From Paraburkholderia kururiensis JCM 10599 = LMG 19447 (GTDB taxonomy: Bacteria; Pseudomonadota; Gammaproteobacteria; Burkholderiales; Burkholderiaceae): 64,000 bases of DNA. This document shows, one piece after another, positions 1-10,145 of the stretch (position 1 is the stretch's first letter; each line of letters starts with the position of its first letter). Both the position numbers and the translations under genes were made by a program. The DNA is taken from assembly GCF_003986935.1 (NCBI RefSeq), contig NZ_RJZE01000006.1:186001-250000 (forward strand), in the 5' to 3' direction. Below the pieces are notes generated by a model. It saw nothing but the letters and a program-made list of their open reading frames with translations, did no database searches and was not told where the DNA came from.

Positions 1-106
1 CATAGCCGGCAAGGAAATTCAGCGTAGCGCTCTGCGTGTTCGCAAGCGCAAGCACGAGCAGCAAGACGAACACCAGCACACGAATCAGCCAGGCGATAAA
101 TTTCAT
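1..106 (-). CDS. lapA: LapA-domain (DUF1049) inner-membrane protein, 5' part only
   Basis: Only the first 35 codons are inside the window; the gene continues beyond the left edge. The visible N-terminus begins MKFIAWLIRVLVF, followed by a Leu/Val-rich stretch and then ANTQSATLNF. That is the pattern of LapA/YciS proteins: a short membrane anchor, then an N-T-x-x-x-x-x-N-F segment. LapA works with the TPR protein LapB in controlling lipopolysaccharide assembly at the inner membrane. Position supports the call: in Burkholderia genomes a DUF1049 gene follows rpsA and ihfB on the same strand, as here. Without the remainder, the domain is inferred from a short stretch plus synteny. Confidence 0.75.
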   Translation of the reverse strand, partial: MKFIAWLIRVLVFVLLLVLALANTQSATLNFLAGY

Positions 107-244
107 GAAGAGGTCTCTTGGCAGTTGCAGGGCGGCGCCGGCCGTGGGATGCCGCACCACGGAAGGTCCGCGCCGAAGTGACCCGTATTGTAAATGAAGC
201 CCTGGCCCAACAGACGTAGGCGGTAAGCCGCGGAAAGCAGGCAG

Positions 245-271
245 AAAAAAAGCGCCCGGAGGCGCTTTTTT
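245..271. terminator. Rho-independent terminator between ihfB and lapA
   Basis: An inverted repeat AAAAAAGCGCC-CGGA-GGCGCTTTTTT gives a compact GC stem with an A-run on one side and a T-run on the other. It can therefore work in both directions. It lies about 60 nt past the ihfB stop and would end the rpsA-ihfB transcript, so lapA probably has its own promoter in the remaining ~140 nt. Confidence 0.75.
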
Positions 272-329
272 AATCAATGCCGTCTGACGTTAGCCGCCGG
301 CTGCATGCAGGACCATCGGAAGACGGCGC

Positions 330-653
330 TTACTGATCGTCGTCCGGCTCCTCGGCCTTGAGCGGTTCGCCCGAACGCCGGTCCACACGCTCGCGCAGTT
401 CCTTGCCCGGCTTGAAGTGCGGTACGTGCTTCTCCGGTACCAGCACCTTCTCGCCCGACTTCGGATTGCGCCCGACGCGTGACGGACGGCGGTTCAGCCC
501 GAAGCTGCCAAAGCCGCGAATTTCGATGCGATGTCCTTTCGCAAGCGCTTCGGACATCGCGTCGAGCATCGTCTTGACCGCGAAATCCGCATCCTTGAGG
601 ACAAGTTGCGGAAATCGCGTAGCCAGCTGCGCGACCAATTCAGATTTGGTCAT
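330..653 (-). CDS. ihfB: Integration host factor subunit beta
   Basis: This 107-residue protein has the full HU/IHF fold signature. The helical N-terminus starts [17 protein letters not shown], the beta-arm contains [26 protein letters not shown], and a Pro in the RNPKSG tip is the residue that intercalates into bent DNA. IhfB dimerises with IhfA, bends DNA sharply, and acts in nucleoid structure, recombination and sigma-54 promoters. The gene follows rpsA by 23 nt on the same strand, the usual proteobacterial rpsA-ihfB pair, so the two are probably co-transcribed. The acidic C-terminal tail (EEPDDDQ) is slightly longer than in enteric IhfB. Confidence 0.97.
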   Translation of the reverse strand: MTKSELVAQLATRFPQLVLKDADFAVKTMLDAMSEALAKGHRIEIRGFGSFGLNRRPSRVGRNPKSGEKVLVPEKHVPHFKPGKELRERVDRRSGEPLKAEEPDDDQ

Positions 654-676
654 ACTTCAGCGAGCCTCCTCGAGGC

Positions 677-2389
677 TTACTGGTTCTGGCCGTCGAGCTT
701 GGCCTTCAACAGCGCGCCGAGGTTCGTCGTGCCGCTTGCCGCCGCGTTCGTGTCGGACGAGATGGTGCGCAGGGCTTCCTGCTGCTCGGCCGAATCCTTC
801 GCCTTGATCGACAGGTTGATGCCGCGTGACTTGCGATCGATGTTGATGATCATCGCGTTGACCTTGTCGCCTTCCTTCAGCACGTTACGTGCGTCTTCGA
901 CGCGGTCCTGAGCGATTTCCGACGCGCGCAGGTAGCCTTCGACGTCAGCCGTGAGCTGCACCACAGCGCCCTTCGCGTCCACGGCCTTGACCGTACCGTC
1001 GACGATCGAGCCCTTGTCGTTCATGGCCACGAAGTTGCTGAACGGGTCGCCTTCGAGCTGCTTGATGCCGAGCGAAATGCGTTCCTTCTCGACGTCGATG
1101 CCGAGTACGACCGCTTCCACTTCGTCGCCCTTCTTGTACTTGCGCACGGCTTCTTCGCCGGTCTCGCTCCACGACAGGTCGGAGAGGTGAACCAGGCCGT
1201 CGATGCCGCCAGGCAGACCGATGAACACGCCGAAGTCGGTGATCGACTTGATGGCGCCGCTGATCTTGTCGCCCTTCTTGAAGTTGCGGCTGAAGTCGTC
1301 CCACGGGTTCGGCTTGCACTGCTTCATACCGAGGCTGATACGGCGGCGGTCTTCGTCGATCTCGAGGACCATGACTTCGACTTCGTCGCCCAACTGCACG
1401 ACCTTCGACGGTGCAACGTTCTTGTTGGTCCAGTCCATTTCCGACACGTGGACGAGGCCTTCGATGCCCGATTCCACTTCGACGAACGCGCCGTAGTCGG
1501 TGATGTTGGTGACCTTGCCGAACAGGCGCGTGCCCGACGGGTAGCGGCGCGAGATGCCTTCCCACGGATCGTCGCCGAGCTGCTTGATGCCGAGCGAAAC
1601 GCGGTTCTTTTCCTGGTCGAACTTGAGGATCTTCGCGGTGACTTCCTGGCCAACCGACAGCACTTCGCTCGGGTGACGCACGCGACGCCATGCGATGTCG
1701 GTGATGTGCAGCAGGCCGTCGATACCGCCCAGGTCCACGAACGCGCCGTAGTCGGTGATGTTCTTGACCACGCCGTTGACGATCGCGCCTTCCTTGAGCG
1801 TCTCGAGCAGCTTCGCGCGCTCTTCGCCCTGGGTAGCTTCGATCACGGCACGGCGCGACAGCACGACGTTGTTACGCTTGCGGTCGAGCTTGATGACGCG
1901 GAATTCGAGCGTCTTGCCTTCGTACGGGGTGGTGTCCTTGACCGGACGCGTGTCGACGAGCGAACCCGGCAGGAACGCGCGGATGCCGTTGACCATCACG
2001 GTCATGCCGCCCTTCACCTTGCCCGTGATCGTACCGGTCACGAGTTCGTTGTTGTCGAGGGCCTTTTCCAGCGACAGCCACGAAGCCAGACGCTTCGCCT
2101 TGTCGCGCGACAGGATAGTGTCGCCATAGCCGTTTTCCAGCGCGTCGATCGCGACGGAAACGAAATCGCCCGCCTGAACCTCAACCTCGCCCTGGTCGTT
2201 CAGGAATTCCTCGATGGGAATGTAGGCCTCGGACTTGAGGCCGGCATTGACGACCACGAAGTTGTGATCGACACGCACGACTTCGGCAGAGATGACTTCG
2301 CCGGCGCGCATGTCCTGGCGGGTCAGCGACTCTTCGAACAGAGCCGCGAAAGATTCGGTATTCGGGGTAGAGGTTTGCAGGTCGGACAT
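677..2389 (-). CDS. rpsA: 30S ribosomal protein S1
   Basis: The 570-residue product carries six S1 (OB-fold) repeats spaced about 85 residues apart. Several contain the ITDYGAFV or ITDFGVFI signature and end in SLGIKQL-type segments. S1 binds mRNA upstream of the start codon and helps the 30S subunit load structured messages. The start MSDLQTSTP is chosen because it matches the family N-terminus. An in-frame ATG six codons upstream (MQLPIF) also exists, and neither has a strong Shine-Dalgarno sequence, which is common for rpsA since S1 controls its own translation. It lies downstream of cmk with a 195-nt spacer, so an internal promoter is likely. Confidence 0.97.
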   Translation of the reverse strand: MSDLQTSTPNTESFAALFEESLTRQDMRAGEVISAEVVRVDHNFVVVNAGLKSEAYIPIEEFLNDQGEVEVQAGDFVSVAIDALENGYGDTILSRDKAKRLASWLSLEKALDNNELVTGTITGKVKGGMTVMVNGIRAFLPGSLVDTRPVKDTTPYEGKTLEFRVIKLDRKRNNVVLSRRAVIEATQGEERAKLLETLKEGAIVNGVVKNITDYGAFVDLGGIDGLLHITDIAWRRVRHPSEVLSVGQEVTAKILKFDQEKNRVSLGIKQLGDDPWEGISRRYPSGTRLFGKVTNITDYGAFVEVESGIEGLVHVSEMDWTNKNVAPSKVVQLGDEVEVMVLEIDEDRRRISLGMKQCKPNPWDDFSRNFKKGDKISGAIKSITDFGVFIGLPGGIDGLVHLSDLSWSETGEEAVRKYKKGDEVEAVVLGIDVEKERISLGIKQLEGDPFSNFVAMNDKGSIVDGTVKAVDAKGAVVQLTADVEGYLRASEIAQDRVEDARNVLKEGDKVNAMIINIDRKSRGINLSIKAKDSAEQQEALRTISSDTNAAASGTTNLGALLKAKLDGQNQ

Positions 2390-2507
2390 AAAAATCGGAA
2401 GTTGCATGGTTTTCGCCGCTCGACTTGCTGGACGCGCCAGGTGGCACGCCTGCCGACTGCTGCGCCGCAACGGAAACGTTCGCGGCCCGATGCGAAAGCC
2501 ATACGGG

Positions 2508-2522
2508 GTTAAAGGGTTTAAC
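2508..2522. promoter_or_regulatory. Inverted repeat GTTAAA-GGG-TTTAAC upstream of rpsA
   Basis: Perfect 6-bp arms flank GGG in the cmk-rpsA spacer, about 120 nt upstream of the rpsA start. It is AT-rich against a GC-rich background, so it could be an operator or part of an internal promoter. No known regulator is assigned. Confidence 0.35.
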
Positions 2523-2550
2523 ACACGCTCCGCGTTTCACGGCGGAGCAC

Positions 2551-2590
2551 CTACTGCTCGCTGCTTACTGCTAATTCTTGCTGCCTACTG
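2551..2590. repeat. Degenerate direct repeats at the cmk 3' end
   Basis: The units CTACTGCT, CTGCTTACTGCT and GCTGCCTACTG follow each other over 40 nt, across and just past the cmk stop codon. The near-identical CTGC(T/C)TACTG copies suggest replication slippage. No function is evident. Confidence 0.4.
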
Positions 2591-3295
2591 TCTGCCGTGG
2601 GCACCGTCATGCTGGGCGCCCGGCACTGCGCGGTACCACTGCACCACTTCACCAACCGCCTGGTCGATGGAGAGCGCCGAGGTATCGAGCAGCCTTGCAT
2701 CTGCCGCAGGCTTGAGCGGCGCGGCCGCACGCGTACTGTCGCGCTCGTCGCGTTCACGCAAATCCCGGAGCAAGTCATCCATATTAGCAGAAAAACCTTT
2801 TTGGATCAATTGCTTATGCCGGCGCGCCGCACGGGCCTCCACGCTTGCCGTCAGAAAGACCTTCAGCGCGGCGTCCGGGAAGATGACGGTACCCATGTCG
2901 CGGCCGTCCGCGACGAGGCCGGGCGGCTTGCGGAAGGCACGCTGGCGCGCCACGAGCGCCGCGCGCACCGCGGGATGAACGGCAATGGCCGAGGCGCGCT
3001 TGCCGATCTCTTCGGCCCGGATTTCCGTCGATACGTCCACGCCGTCCAGCTGGGCAAGACCTTCGCGAAACGTGATGTGCAGGTCGTCGACGAGCTTTGC
3101 AAGACCGTCGGCGTCCTCCGGCGCGATGCCGTAGCGCACGCTGGCGAGCGCGGCGAGCCGGTACAGGGCGCCGCTGTCGAGCAGGTGAAAGCCGAGGTGC
3201 GCCGCCACGAGCGCGGCCACCGTGCCCTTGCCCGAGGCGGTCGGGCCGTCGATGGTGATGACGGGCGTCTGGTAAAAGGGACGGGTCGGTTTCAT
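2585..3295 (-). CDS. cmk: Cytidylate kinase
   Basis: Phosphorylates CMP and dCMP to the diphosphates with ATP, in the cytoplasm. The 236-residue protein has the P-loop GPTASGKG at residues 17-24, the LDSGALYR nucleotide-binding segment and the [11 protein letters not shown] motif typical of bacterial CMP kinases. Length is normal for the family. The start lies 4 nt downstream of the aroA stop, so it is translated as part of the serC-to-rpsA supraoperon. The order aroA-cmk-rpsA is conserved across many proteobacteria. Confidence 0.97.
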   Translation of the reverse strand: MKPTRPFYQTPVITIDGPTASGKGTVAALVAAHLGFHLLDSGALYRLAALASVRYGIAPEDADGLAKLVDDLHITFREGLAQLDGVDVSTEIRAEEIGKRASAIAVHPAVRAALVARQRAFRKPPGLVADGRDMGTVIFPDAALKVFLTASVEARAARRHKQLIQKGFSANMDDLLRDLRERDERDSTRAAAPLKPAADARLLDTSALSIDQAVGEVVQWYRAVPGAQHDGAHGRQ

Positions 3296-3299
3296 CAGG

Positions 3300-4604
3300 T
3301 CAGGCTTTCGCGAGCGCGAGGAAGCGCTCGAAGTAGTCAGGGAACGTCTTGCCGACGCATTTCGGGTCGTTGATGCGCACCGGCACGCCGCCCAGGCTCA
3401 CCAGCGAAAAGCACATGGCCATGCGATGGTCGTCGTAGGTATCGATGGCGGCATTCGGTACGAGCTTCTCGGGCGGCGTCACGACGAGGTAATCCGCGCC
3501 TTCCTCGACCTGCGCGCCCACTTTGCGCAGTTCGGTGGCCATCGCGGCGATACGGTCGGTTTCCTTCACGCGCCAGCTCGCGATGTTGCGCAGCGTCGTC
3601 GTGCCGCGCGCGAAAAGCGCGGTCACGGCGATCGTCATGGCCGCATCGGGAATCAGGTTGAAGTCCATGTCGATGGCTTCAAGCCCGCCGCCCACGCGCC
3701 CGCTGCCGCGCACTTCGATCCAGTCGTCGCCCATGATGATGTCGGCGCCCATCTTCTCGATGGCATCCGCGAAGCCCACATCGCCCTGGATGCTCGCGCG
3801 GCCCACGCCTTCCACGCGCAGCGGTCCGCCGCCAATGGCACCCGCCGCGATGAAATACGACGCCGACGACGCATCGCCCTCCACCATGATGCGGCCCGGC
3901 GACTGGTACCGCACGCCCGCGGGAATGGTGAAGCGCTGCCAGTCCTCGCGCGCAACCGTCACGCCGAAGCGCGCCATCAGGCGGATCGTGATGTCGATGT
4001 AGGGCTTCGAAATCAGCTCGCCGTCCACTTCGACGGTCGTGAAGCCCTCCTTCGCGCGCACGAGCGGCAGGCTCATGAGGAGCGCAGTGAGGAACTGGCT
4101 CGACACGTCGCCGCGCACGCGGATCGGCGCGTCCACCGAGAGCGGCGCCGCGCGGATGCGCAACGGCGGGTAGCCCTCGTTCGCCTCGTAGTCGATCTTT
4201 GCGCCGATCTGGCGTAGTCCGTCCACGAGGTCGCCGATCGGCCGCTCGTGCATGCGTGCCACGCCGTGAATACGGTAGTTGCCGCCGTTGACGGCCAGCG
4301 CAGCCGTGAGCGGCCGCACGGCTGTGCCCGCATTGCCGAGGAACAGATCCGCCGTCTTCGCCGTGAACGCGCCGCGCGTGCCCTGCACGACGCAGGTGTC
4401 GCCGTCTCGCTGAAGCCGCACGCCGAGCTTCTGCAGCGCGTCGAGCATCACGCGCGTGTCGTCGGAATCGAGCAGGTTCGTGATCGTGGTTTCGCCTTCC
4501 GCCAGCGCGGCAAGCAGCAGCACGCGGTTCGAAATGCTCTTCGAACCGGGCAGGCGAACGGTGCCTTCGGCGCGGGTAAACGGTCCGAGGTCGAGGTAGT
4601 CCAT
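3300..4604 (-). CDS. aroA: 3-phosphoshikimate 1-carboxyvinyltransferase (EPSP synthase)
   Basis: Joins phosphoenolpyruvate to shikimate-3-phosphate, the sixth step of the shikimate pathway. The 434-residue protein opens with MDYLDLGP and [10 protein letters not shown] (residues 18-27, containing the PEP-binding Lys22). It then shows [11 protein letters not shown] (about 88-98) and RVKETDR near the C-terminus, the class I EPSP synthase set with an unmodified GNAGTA loop. The start at 4604 matches the family N-terminus; an upstream extension of 36 residues in the same frame is basic and unconserved and was rejected. tyrA ends 13 nt upstream and cmk begins 4 nt downstream. Confidence 0.97.
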   Translation of the reverse strand: MDYLDLGPFTRAEGTVRLPGSKSISNRVLLLAALAEGETTITNLLDSDDTRVMLDALQKLGVRLQRDGDTCVVQGTRGAFTAKTADLFLGNAGTAVRPLTAALAVNGGNYRIHGVARMHERPIGDLVDGLRQIGAKIDYEANEGYPPLRIRAAPLSVDAPIRVRGDVSSQFLTALLMSLPLVRAKEGFTTVEVDGELISKPYIDITIRLMARFGVTVAREDWQRFTIPAGVRYQSPGRIMVEGDASSASYFIAAGAIGGGPLRVEGVGRASIQGDVGFADAIEKMGADIIMGDDWIEVRGSGRVGGGLEAIDMDFNLIPDAAMTIAVTALFARGTTTLRNIASWRVKETDRIAAMATELRKVGAQVEEGADYLVVTPPEKLVPNAAIDTYDDHRMAMCFSLVSLGGVPVRINDPKCVGKTFPDYFERFLALAKA

Positions 4605-4617
4605 ATGCGTGTCCTGT

Positions 4618-5601
4618 TTATTCAGCGGGCGCGCCGTCTTCGGGCGGCGCCTCGGGTGTTGCTGCGGCGGGTGCGTCAGCCGCTTCGCCGCTCGTTGCCA
4701 GCTTGCCGCCACGCTCCTGCCACGCGGTGCGGGCGACGCGCGAACGCGTAAATACCGCTTCGAGCGCGGCGCCGTCGCCGGCGTCGATCGCCACGCGCAG
4801 ACGCGCGAGCACCGCGGTATAGGCGTCCAGTTCGTCGAGCAGCGCCTCGCGGTTCGCGAGGCAGATGTCGCGCCACATTTCGGGACTCGACGCGGCGATG
4901 CGCGTGAAATCGCGGAAACCGCCAGCGGCGAACGAGAACTTCAACTCCGCGTCGGGCGAACCGAGAATCTGCTCAACGAGTGCGTACGAGAGTACATGCG
5001 GCAAGTGACTCACCGATGCCAGCACGCGGTCGTGCTGCGCGGCGGACATCGCGCCCACTACCGCGCCCGTCGCGCGCCACATCGCCTCGATACGTGCCAC
5101 CGACTGCGGCGCGTTCTCCGGCAGCGGGCACAGTACGACGTTGCGTCCTACGTACAGGTCGGCCAGCGCCGCGTCCACGCCACTCGACTCGCGACCTGCG
5201 ATGGGGTGGCCCGGCACGAACTGGCCGATGCGCTCGCCGAGCGCCGCGCGCGCGGCCGCGACGACGTCGGACTTGGTGCTGCCCGCGTCGGTGACAATCG
5301 TGGCGGCGTCGAGGAACGGCGCGATGCGCTCCATGAGCGGACGCGTCTGCGCGACGGGCGCGGCGAGCAGCACGATATCGGCGCCGGCGAGCGCCGCGGC
5401 AAGCGCGCGGTCGTCGCCGAGCGCTACGGCGGCGTCCGTCACGCCGAGTTCAACCGCGCGCGCAGCGGAACTTACCGAACGCGCGACGCCGATCACCTCA
5501 CGCGCGCCGGCCACGTCGGGTCGCTCGCGCAACGCGCGCGCGAGCGACCCGCCGATCAGCCCGACGCCGAAAATCACAAGTTTGTCGAAAGAGAACGCCA
5601 C
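4618..5601 (-). CDS. tyrA: Prephenate/arogenate dehydrogenase, TyrA family
   Basis: Oxidative decarboxylation of prephenate (or arogenate) on the way to tyrosine. From a GTG start the protein is 327 residues and begins [19 protein letters not shown], with the NAD(P)-binding GVGLIG at residues 12-17. Further on it has the [11 protein letters not shown] and [18 protein letters not shown] segments of the PDH family; there is no ACT domain. The start is uncertain: two adjacent GTG codons (5599-5601 and 5602-5604) and an upstream ATG exist, but homology of the N-terminus favours the GTG. The C-terminal tail is Ala/Pro/Glu-rich. It is the tyrAc member of the supraoperon. Confidence 0.93.
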   Translation of the reverse strand: MAFSFDKLVIFGVGLIGGSLARALRERPDVAGAREVIGVARSVSSAARAVELGVTDAAVALGDDRALAAALAGADIVLLAAPVAQTRPLMERIAPFLDAATIVTDAGSTKSDVVAAARAALGERIGQFVPGHPIAGRESSGVDAALADLYVGRNVVLCPLPENAPQSVARIEAMWRATGAVVGAMSAAQHDRVLASVSHLPHVLSYALVEQILGSPDAELKFSFAAGGFRDFTRIAASSPEMWRDICLANREALLDELDAYTAVLARLRVAIDAGDGAALEAVFTRSRVARTAWQERGGKLATSGEAADAPAAATPEAPPEDGAPAE

Positions 5602-5686
5602 CACGCTGCCCAACCGGAAAGAAGACGTGCCGCAGCGCCCCTGCGGGCTGCGCCACGCCATACTGTTCAACGCCCCATCGAGAGGT

Positions 5687-6799
5687 TCATGCCGCGACGA
5701 GCGTCTTCTCGAGCGCCGCGACGAATGCCTCGTTTTCCTCGGGCAAACCGATCGTCACGCGCAGCCATTGCGGCAAACCGTAGTTGCCGACGGGCCGCAC
5801 GATCACGCCCTGCTTCAGAAGTTCCAGATTCACGCGGTTGCCCGCGCCGTCGTCGCTGCCCACGCGCACGAGAACGAAGTTGCCGTCCGAAGGCACGTAC
5901 TCGAGCCCGAGGCGCTCGAACGCCTCGGTCAGGTGCCGATAGCCCTGCGCATTGAGCGCGGCGCTGCGCTCGATGAACGCGCTGTCGTTGAGCGCCGCGA
6001 TCGCCGCGGCCTGTGCGAGCGTGTTCACGTTGAACGGCTGGCGCAGGCGGTTCAGCAGATCCGTGAGTTCCGGCTGCGCAATCGCGAAGCCCACGCGCAG
6101 GCCGGCCAGACCGTACGCCTTCGAGAACGTGCGGGAGACCATCAGGTTCGGATAGCGCTTCACCCAGCCCATTGCGTCGTAGCGCTTTTCAGCGGGCAGG
6201 TATTCGGTGTACGCCTCGTCGAGGACGATGGCCACGTGGCGCGGCACCTTCGCGATGAACGCCTCCAACGTAGCACCGTCGATGAACGTGCCGGTCGGGT
6301 TGTTCGGGTTCGCGACGAACACGAGCCGCGTGTCGTCGGCGATCGCGGCCAGCATCGCCTCGAGATCGTGGCCGTAATGCACGGCGGGCGTCACGATGGC
6401 GCGCGCGCCCAGCCCTTGCGTCGCGAGCGCGTAGACGGCGAACGAGTACTGCGAGTAGACGATCGACTGCCCCTTCTCCACCAGCGCGTGCGCCGCGAGT
6501 TCGAGGATGTCGTTGCTGCCGTTGCCGAGTGTGATCCAGTCGGCCGGCACGTCGTAGCGCGCCGCCAGCGCGGCCTTCAGCTCGAACGCGTTCGAGTCGG
6601 GATAGCGGCCCAGTTCGCTTGCGGCCTGCGCCATCGCGCGTTGTGCCGACTCCGGCATGCCGAGCGGATTCTCGTTCGACGCGAGCTTGACGATGCGCGC
6701 CTCGTCCAGCCCGAATTCGCGGGCGACTTCCGAGATCGGTTTGCCGGCAACATAGGGCGCGATGGCGCGCACGTAGGTAGGACCGAATTGCATTGTCAT
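5687..6799 (-). CDS. hisC: Histidinol-phosphate/aromatic aminotransferase (HisC2, HisHb type)
   Basis: PLP-dependent class I/II aminotransferase of 370 residues with LASNENPLG near the N-terminus, NPNNPTG (about 164-170) and the Schiff-base lysine Lys227 in SRTFSKAYG. The start MTMQFGPTY at 6799 has GGAG five bases upstream; a second ATG two codons later is possible. Burkholderiales carry one hisC in the his operon and a second here; the supraoperon copy is regarded in the literature as a broad-specificity enzyme that also transaminates prephenate or the aromatic keto acids. That substrate assignment rests on context. A 226-nt spacer separates it from pheA. Confidence 0.93.
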   Translation of the reverse strand: MTMQFGPTYVRAIAPYVAGKPISEVAREFGLDEARIVKLASNENPLGMPESAQRAMAQAASELGRYPDSNAFELKAALAARYDVPADWITLGNGSNDILELAAHALVEKGQSIVYSQYSFAVYALATQGLGARAIVTPAVHYGHDLEAMLAAIADDTRLVFVANPNNPTGTFIDGATLEAFIAKVPRHVAIVLDEAYTEYLPAEKRYDAMGWVKRYPNLMVSRTFSKAYGLAGLRVGFAIAQPELTDLLNRLRQPFNVNTLAQAAAIAALNDSAFIERSAALNAQGYRHLTEAFERLGLEYVPSDGNFVLVRVGSDDGAGNRVNLELLKQGVIVRPVGNYGLPQWLRVTIGLPEENEAFVAALEKTLVAA

Positions 6800-7025
6800 G
6801 ATGGCTCCAGATCGGCGATGGCTGTGTGCGACGAAGGTAATTGGGCTGACGGGGCAGCGCGCCAGGTTGTGGTCGGTATAGCTCGTTAGTGACTCGTTAC
6901 GCGCTGCCGGGGAACGGCCGAAGTGCCGGCCTCGCATGGCGTCCAGGGCGCCGGCGCATCGGAAAGCCGGTGCAAGGACGGTGCATGGCCAACACAACGC
7001 CGCGCAGGACGGCGCCCCCTGTCGT

Positions 7026-8108
7026 TCAACGCGAACGCGGGTACGAACCGAGAATCTTGAGGAACGCTGCCTTCTCTTCGAGCTCAGCGAGCGCAGCCGC
7101 AACCGGCGCGTCGTCGCGATGGCCTTCCAGGTCGATATAGAAGTAGTACGCCCATGTGCCCGAACGCGCGGGCCGCGACTCGAAACGCGTCATCGAGACG
7201 CCGTGGCGCGCAAGCGGTTCGAGCAGGCGGAACATCGCGCCCGGCTCGTTCTGCACCGAGACGATGAGCGACGTCTGGTCGTAGCCGCTTGGCGCTGCAG
7301 GCTCCTTGCCGATCATCACGAAGCGCGTGCGGTTGTGCGGATCGTCCTGAATCAATGCGTACGCCACCTGCAAGCCATAGTGTGCGGCCGCGCGGTCGCC
7401 CGCGATCGCGGCCACGGTCGGATCTTCGGAAGCGATACGGGCGGCCTCGGCGTTGCTCGATACCGCCTGGCGCTCCAGGTGCGGCGCATTCGCCGTGAGC
7501 CAGTGCTGGCACTGCGCGAGCGCTTGCGCATGGGCGCATATGCGTGTCACGCCGGTGAGGTTGCCCGAAAGCGTCAGCAGGTTGTGATGGATGGGCAGCG
7601 CCAGTTCGCCGCCAATGACGAGTTGCGTTTGCAGAAAGAGATCGAGTGTGCGCGAGACCGCGCCTTCCGTGGAGTTCTCGACCGGCACCACGCCGAATTC
7701 GGCGGCACCCGCTTCGACGGCGCGAAACACCTCGTCGATCGACGGACACGGCAGCCCTTCGATCGATTGCCCGAAGTACTCGTGCATCGCCTGTTCGCTG
7801 TAAGTGCCGACAGGACCGAGAAAAGCGGTCTTGATGCTCTTTTCCAGCGAACGGCTGGCGGCCATGATTTCGCGCCAGATCGCGCTGATGTGCCCGGCGG
7901 CGAGCGGCCCTGCGCTCATCGACTGCAGGCGCGCAATCACCTGCTGCTCGCGCTCGGGGCGAAACACCGGCGCGTTGAAATGCTTCTTGACTTCGCCCAC
8001 TTCGAGCGCGACCGCCGCGCGCTGGTTCAGGAGCGCAATGAGTTGGGCGTCGATCGCGTCGATGCGCTCGCGTAAGGGTTTGAGGCGTGAATTGAGTTCG
8101 TCGTCCAT
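7026..8108 (-). CDS. pheA: Bifunctional chorismate mutase / prephenate dehydratase (P-protein)
   Basis: Converts chorismate to prephenate and then to phenylpyruvate for phenylalanine synthesis. In the 360-residue protein, residues 1-90 form an AroQ chorismate mutase (RIDAIDAQLIALLNQRA). Residues ~95-275 form the prephenate dehydratase (FLGPVGTYSEQA, VPVENSTEGAV, NRTRFVMIG with the catalytic TRF). The C-terminal ACT domain (SVQNEPGAMFRLLEP, FESRPAR) is the site of phenylalanine feedback inhibition. It follows serC by 57 nt, so regulation is probably by promoter and allostery, not by a pheL-type attenuator, for which I see no leader peptide. Confidence 0.96.
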   Translation of the reverse strand: MDDELNSRLKPLRERIDAIDAQLIALLNQRAAVALEVGEVKKHFNAPVFRPEREQQVIARLQSMSAGPLAAGHISAIWREIMAASRSLEKSIKTAFLGPVGTYSEQAMHEYFGQSIEGLPCPSIDEVFRAVEAGAAEFGVVPVENSTEGAVSRTLDLFLQTQLVIGGELALPIHHNLLTLSGNLTGVTRICAHAQALAQCQHWLTANAPHLERQAVSSNAEAARIASEDPTVAAIAGDRAAAHYGLQVAYALIQDDPHNRTRFVMIGKEPAAPSGYDQTSLIVSVQNEPGAMFRLLEPLARHGVSMTRFESRPARSGTWAYYFYIDLEGHRDDAPVAAALAELEEKAAFLKILGSYPRSR

Positions 8109-8165
8109 GCGTGAAACCGGCCGTATCAGAAAGGACAGAAAGGAAGTGCGCGCAGACGCATGGCG

Positions 8166-9248
8166 TCAGGCGCAACGCGCTTCGAATTCCTTCATGTACT
8201 CGACGAGCGCCTTCACGCCCTCGAGCGGCACCGCGTTGTAAATCGACGCCCGCATGCCGCCGACGGACTTGTGGCCCTTCAGCTGCAACAGCCCGCGCGC
8301 TTTCGCGCCGGCAAGGAAATCTTCGTTGCGTGACTCATCGGCGAGGAAGAACGGTACGTTCATCCGCGAGCGCGCATGGCGCTCCACCTTGTTGATGTAG
8401 AAGCTGCTCGAATCGATGACATCGTAAAGCAGCTTCGCCTTTTCGATGTTGCGCGCCTCCATCGCCTTGAGGCCGCCTTGACGCTTGAGCCACTTGAACA
8501 CGAGGCCCGAAATGTAGATCGCGTAGGTGGGCGGCGTGTTGAACATCGAGTTGTTCTCCGCCACCGTCTTCCATTCGAACGCCGAGGGGCAGATCGACAT
8601 GGCGCGGCCCAGCATGTCCTCGCGCACGATTACCACCGTCACACCGGCAATGCCGATGTTCTTCTGCGCGCCAGCATAGAGCACGCCGTACTTGGCGATG
8701 TCCATGGGACGCGAAAGGATGTGCGACGAAGCGTCTGCCACGAGCGGAATGTCGCCCAGATCGGGGATATCGAACGTCTCGACGCCGTTGATCGTTTCGT
8801 TGGTGCACAGGTGCACGTAGGCCGGGTCCTCGGAAAGCTGCCATTCGGTGCACGCGGGAGCGCGCGTGAAGCCGTCTTCCGTCTTGCCGGTTGCCGCGAC
8901 ATGCGCGGTGCCGTACTTCTGCGCTTCCTTGAACGACTTCTGCGACCACGAACCCGTGATGATGAAGTCGGCGCGCGGCTTCGAACCGAACAGGTTCATG
9001 GGCACGATGGCGTTTTCGCCAATGCCGCCACCCTGCAGGAAAAGAATGTGGTGGCTCGCCGGCACCTCGAGCAACTCGCGCAGATCGACGAGCGCCTCCT
9101 GGTGGATCGACATGAACTCCGCGCCGCGATGGCTCATTTCCATGACGCTCATGCCGCTGCCGTGCCAGTCGAGCATTTCGTCGGCGGCCTGGCGAAGCAC
9201 TTCTTCGGGCAATGCCGCTGGTCCGGCGGAGAAGTTAAAGACGCGCAT
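8166..9248 (-). CDS. serC: Phosphoserine aminotransferase
   Basis: Transaminates 3-phosphohydroxypyruvate in serine synthesis and the equivalent intermediate in pyridoxal phosphate synthesis. It is 360 residues, starting [18 protein letters not shown], with HWGS-type [15 protein letters not shown] and the PLP lysine Lys196 in YAGAQKNIG. An in-frame N-terminal extension of 60 residues overlaps a terminator hairpin and was rejected. It is the first gene of the aromatic supraoperon and is separated from the upstream DUF2059 gene by 252 nt that hold a terminator, so transcription should start in that gap. Confidence 0.97.
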   Translation of the reverse strand: MRVFNFSAGPAALPEEVLRQAADEMLDWHGSGMSVMEMSHRGAEFMSIHQEALVDLRELLEVPASHHILFLQGGGIGENAIVPMNLFGSKPRADFIITGSWSQKSFKEAQKYGTAHVAATGKTEDGFTRAPACTEWQLSEDPAYVHLCTNETINGVETFDIPDLGDIPLVADASSHILSRPMDIAKYGVLYAGAQKNIGIAGVTVVIVREDMLGRAMSICPSAFEWKTVAENNSMFNTPPTYAIYISGLVFKWLKRQGGLKAMEARNIEKAKLLYDVIDSSSFYINKVERHARSRMNVPFFLADESRNEDFLAGAKARGLLQLKGHKSVGGMRASIYNAVPLEGVKALVEYMKEFEARCA

Positions 9249-9311
9249 GTGAAGAACCCCGAGGCAGGCGCTGCGGCAAAGAAAGACCGAATACCGCGAT
9301 ACCGCGCCCAG

Positions 9312-9350
9312 AAAAGAAAAAGGCCGCTTGCGCAGATCGCGCAAACGGCC
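9312..9350 (-). terminator. Intrinsic terminator after the DUF2059 gene
   Basis: Read on the minus strand, GGCCGTTTGCGCGATCTGCG and its partner GCGCAAGCGGCC form a long stem, followed by TTTTTCTTTT. It lies ~150 nt past the DUF2059 stop and ~75 nt before serC. It separates the two units; a role as a serC leader attenuator cannot be excluded. Confidence 0.7.
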
Positions 9351-9500
9351 ATTATCGCACCCTCGCCACCAACCCGCCAAACCAGGCGGCCTATGCCGCG
9401 AGGCTTTCAGGCGCGCCGCCCGAGGCAACGAACGATGCCGCGAGCAAACGCCGGAGCGTGGCGAGAAAGACTGGCGCCGCCGGTGTGGCGACGCGTCTTC

Positions 9501-10100
9501 TTACTTGGCCGGCTTGACCGAAGCGACTTCCTTGTCAGCCTGGTCGCGGGTCGCCTTGATCGATTGCGGCATGTACTTCTGCATCAGACCGTTCACAACG
9601 TCGCGGCCCACCTGGTCTTGCACCTGGATGAACTTGCGGCCCGTCGGGCTCTTGTAGAACGTGGTCAGGTCCTTGATTTCCTGCGCGCTGTAGTACTTCG
9701 CGTAGGCGTCGTACTGAGCTTGCATGGCGTCCTGGCGGAATTGGTCCGTGGCGAAAACCTGGCCTGCCGAGTCAACCAGCTTCGGCACGGCATTCTTCTG
9801 CAGGGTCGGCACGGCGGCCTGCTTCTGCTTGTCCGACAGCGTCTTGTTCTCCGACAGCGCGTCCGACAGGATGGCCGGCACGAGTTGCTTGGCCTGCATC
9901 TGGGCGCTGTTGCCGATGGCACCGACGAGCTTCTGTGCATCGATTGCGTCGAGCAGGTCCTTGATCGCGGCCTGCTTGGCCGGATCGACCGGTGCTGCAG
10001 TCGCGCTCGCTGCCGGCGCCTGGCTCTGCAGAGCCTGAGCCATTGCGAAGGTCGGCACAAGAGCGGCCAGCAACATTACCTGCTTGAATCGTTTTTGCAT
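9501..10100 (-). CDS. Secreted DUF2059 protein
   Basis: A 199-residue exported protein of unknown function. The N-terminus MQKRFKQVMLLAALVPTFAMA is a clear Sec signal peptide with cleavage after AMA. The mature part begins with an Ala/Pro-rich linker, then a helical DUF2059 region with the diagnostic YYSAQEIKDLTTFYKSPTGRKF stretch and a Lys-rich C-terminus. Two ATGs are adjacent; the one at 10100 is preferred because GGGAG then lies five bases upstream. It sits between gyrA and serC with its own terminator, so it is probably monocistronic. A periplasmic location is inferred from the signal peptide. Confidence 0.85.
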   Translation of the reverse strand: MQKRFKQVMLLAALVPTFAMAQALQSQAPAASATAAPVDPAKQAAIKDLLDAIDAQKLVGAIGNSAQMQAKQLVPAILSDALSENKTLSDKQKQAAVPTLQKNAVPKLVDSAGQVFATDQFRQDAMQAQYDAYAKYYSAQEIKDLTTFYKSPTGRKFIQVQDQVGRDVVNGLMQKYMPQSIKATRDQADKEVASVKPAK

Positions 10101-10145
10101 CATTACTCCCTAAGAGAAATTAGTCGAACTCTCGCCTGCGGACTC

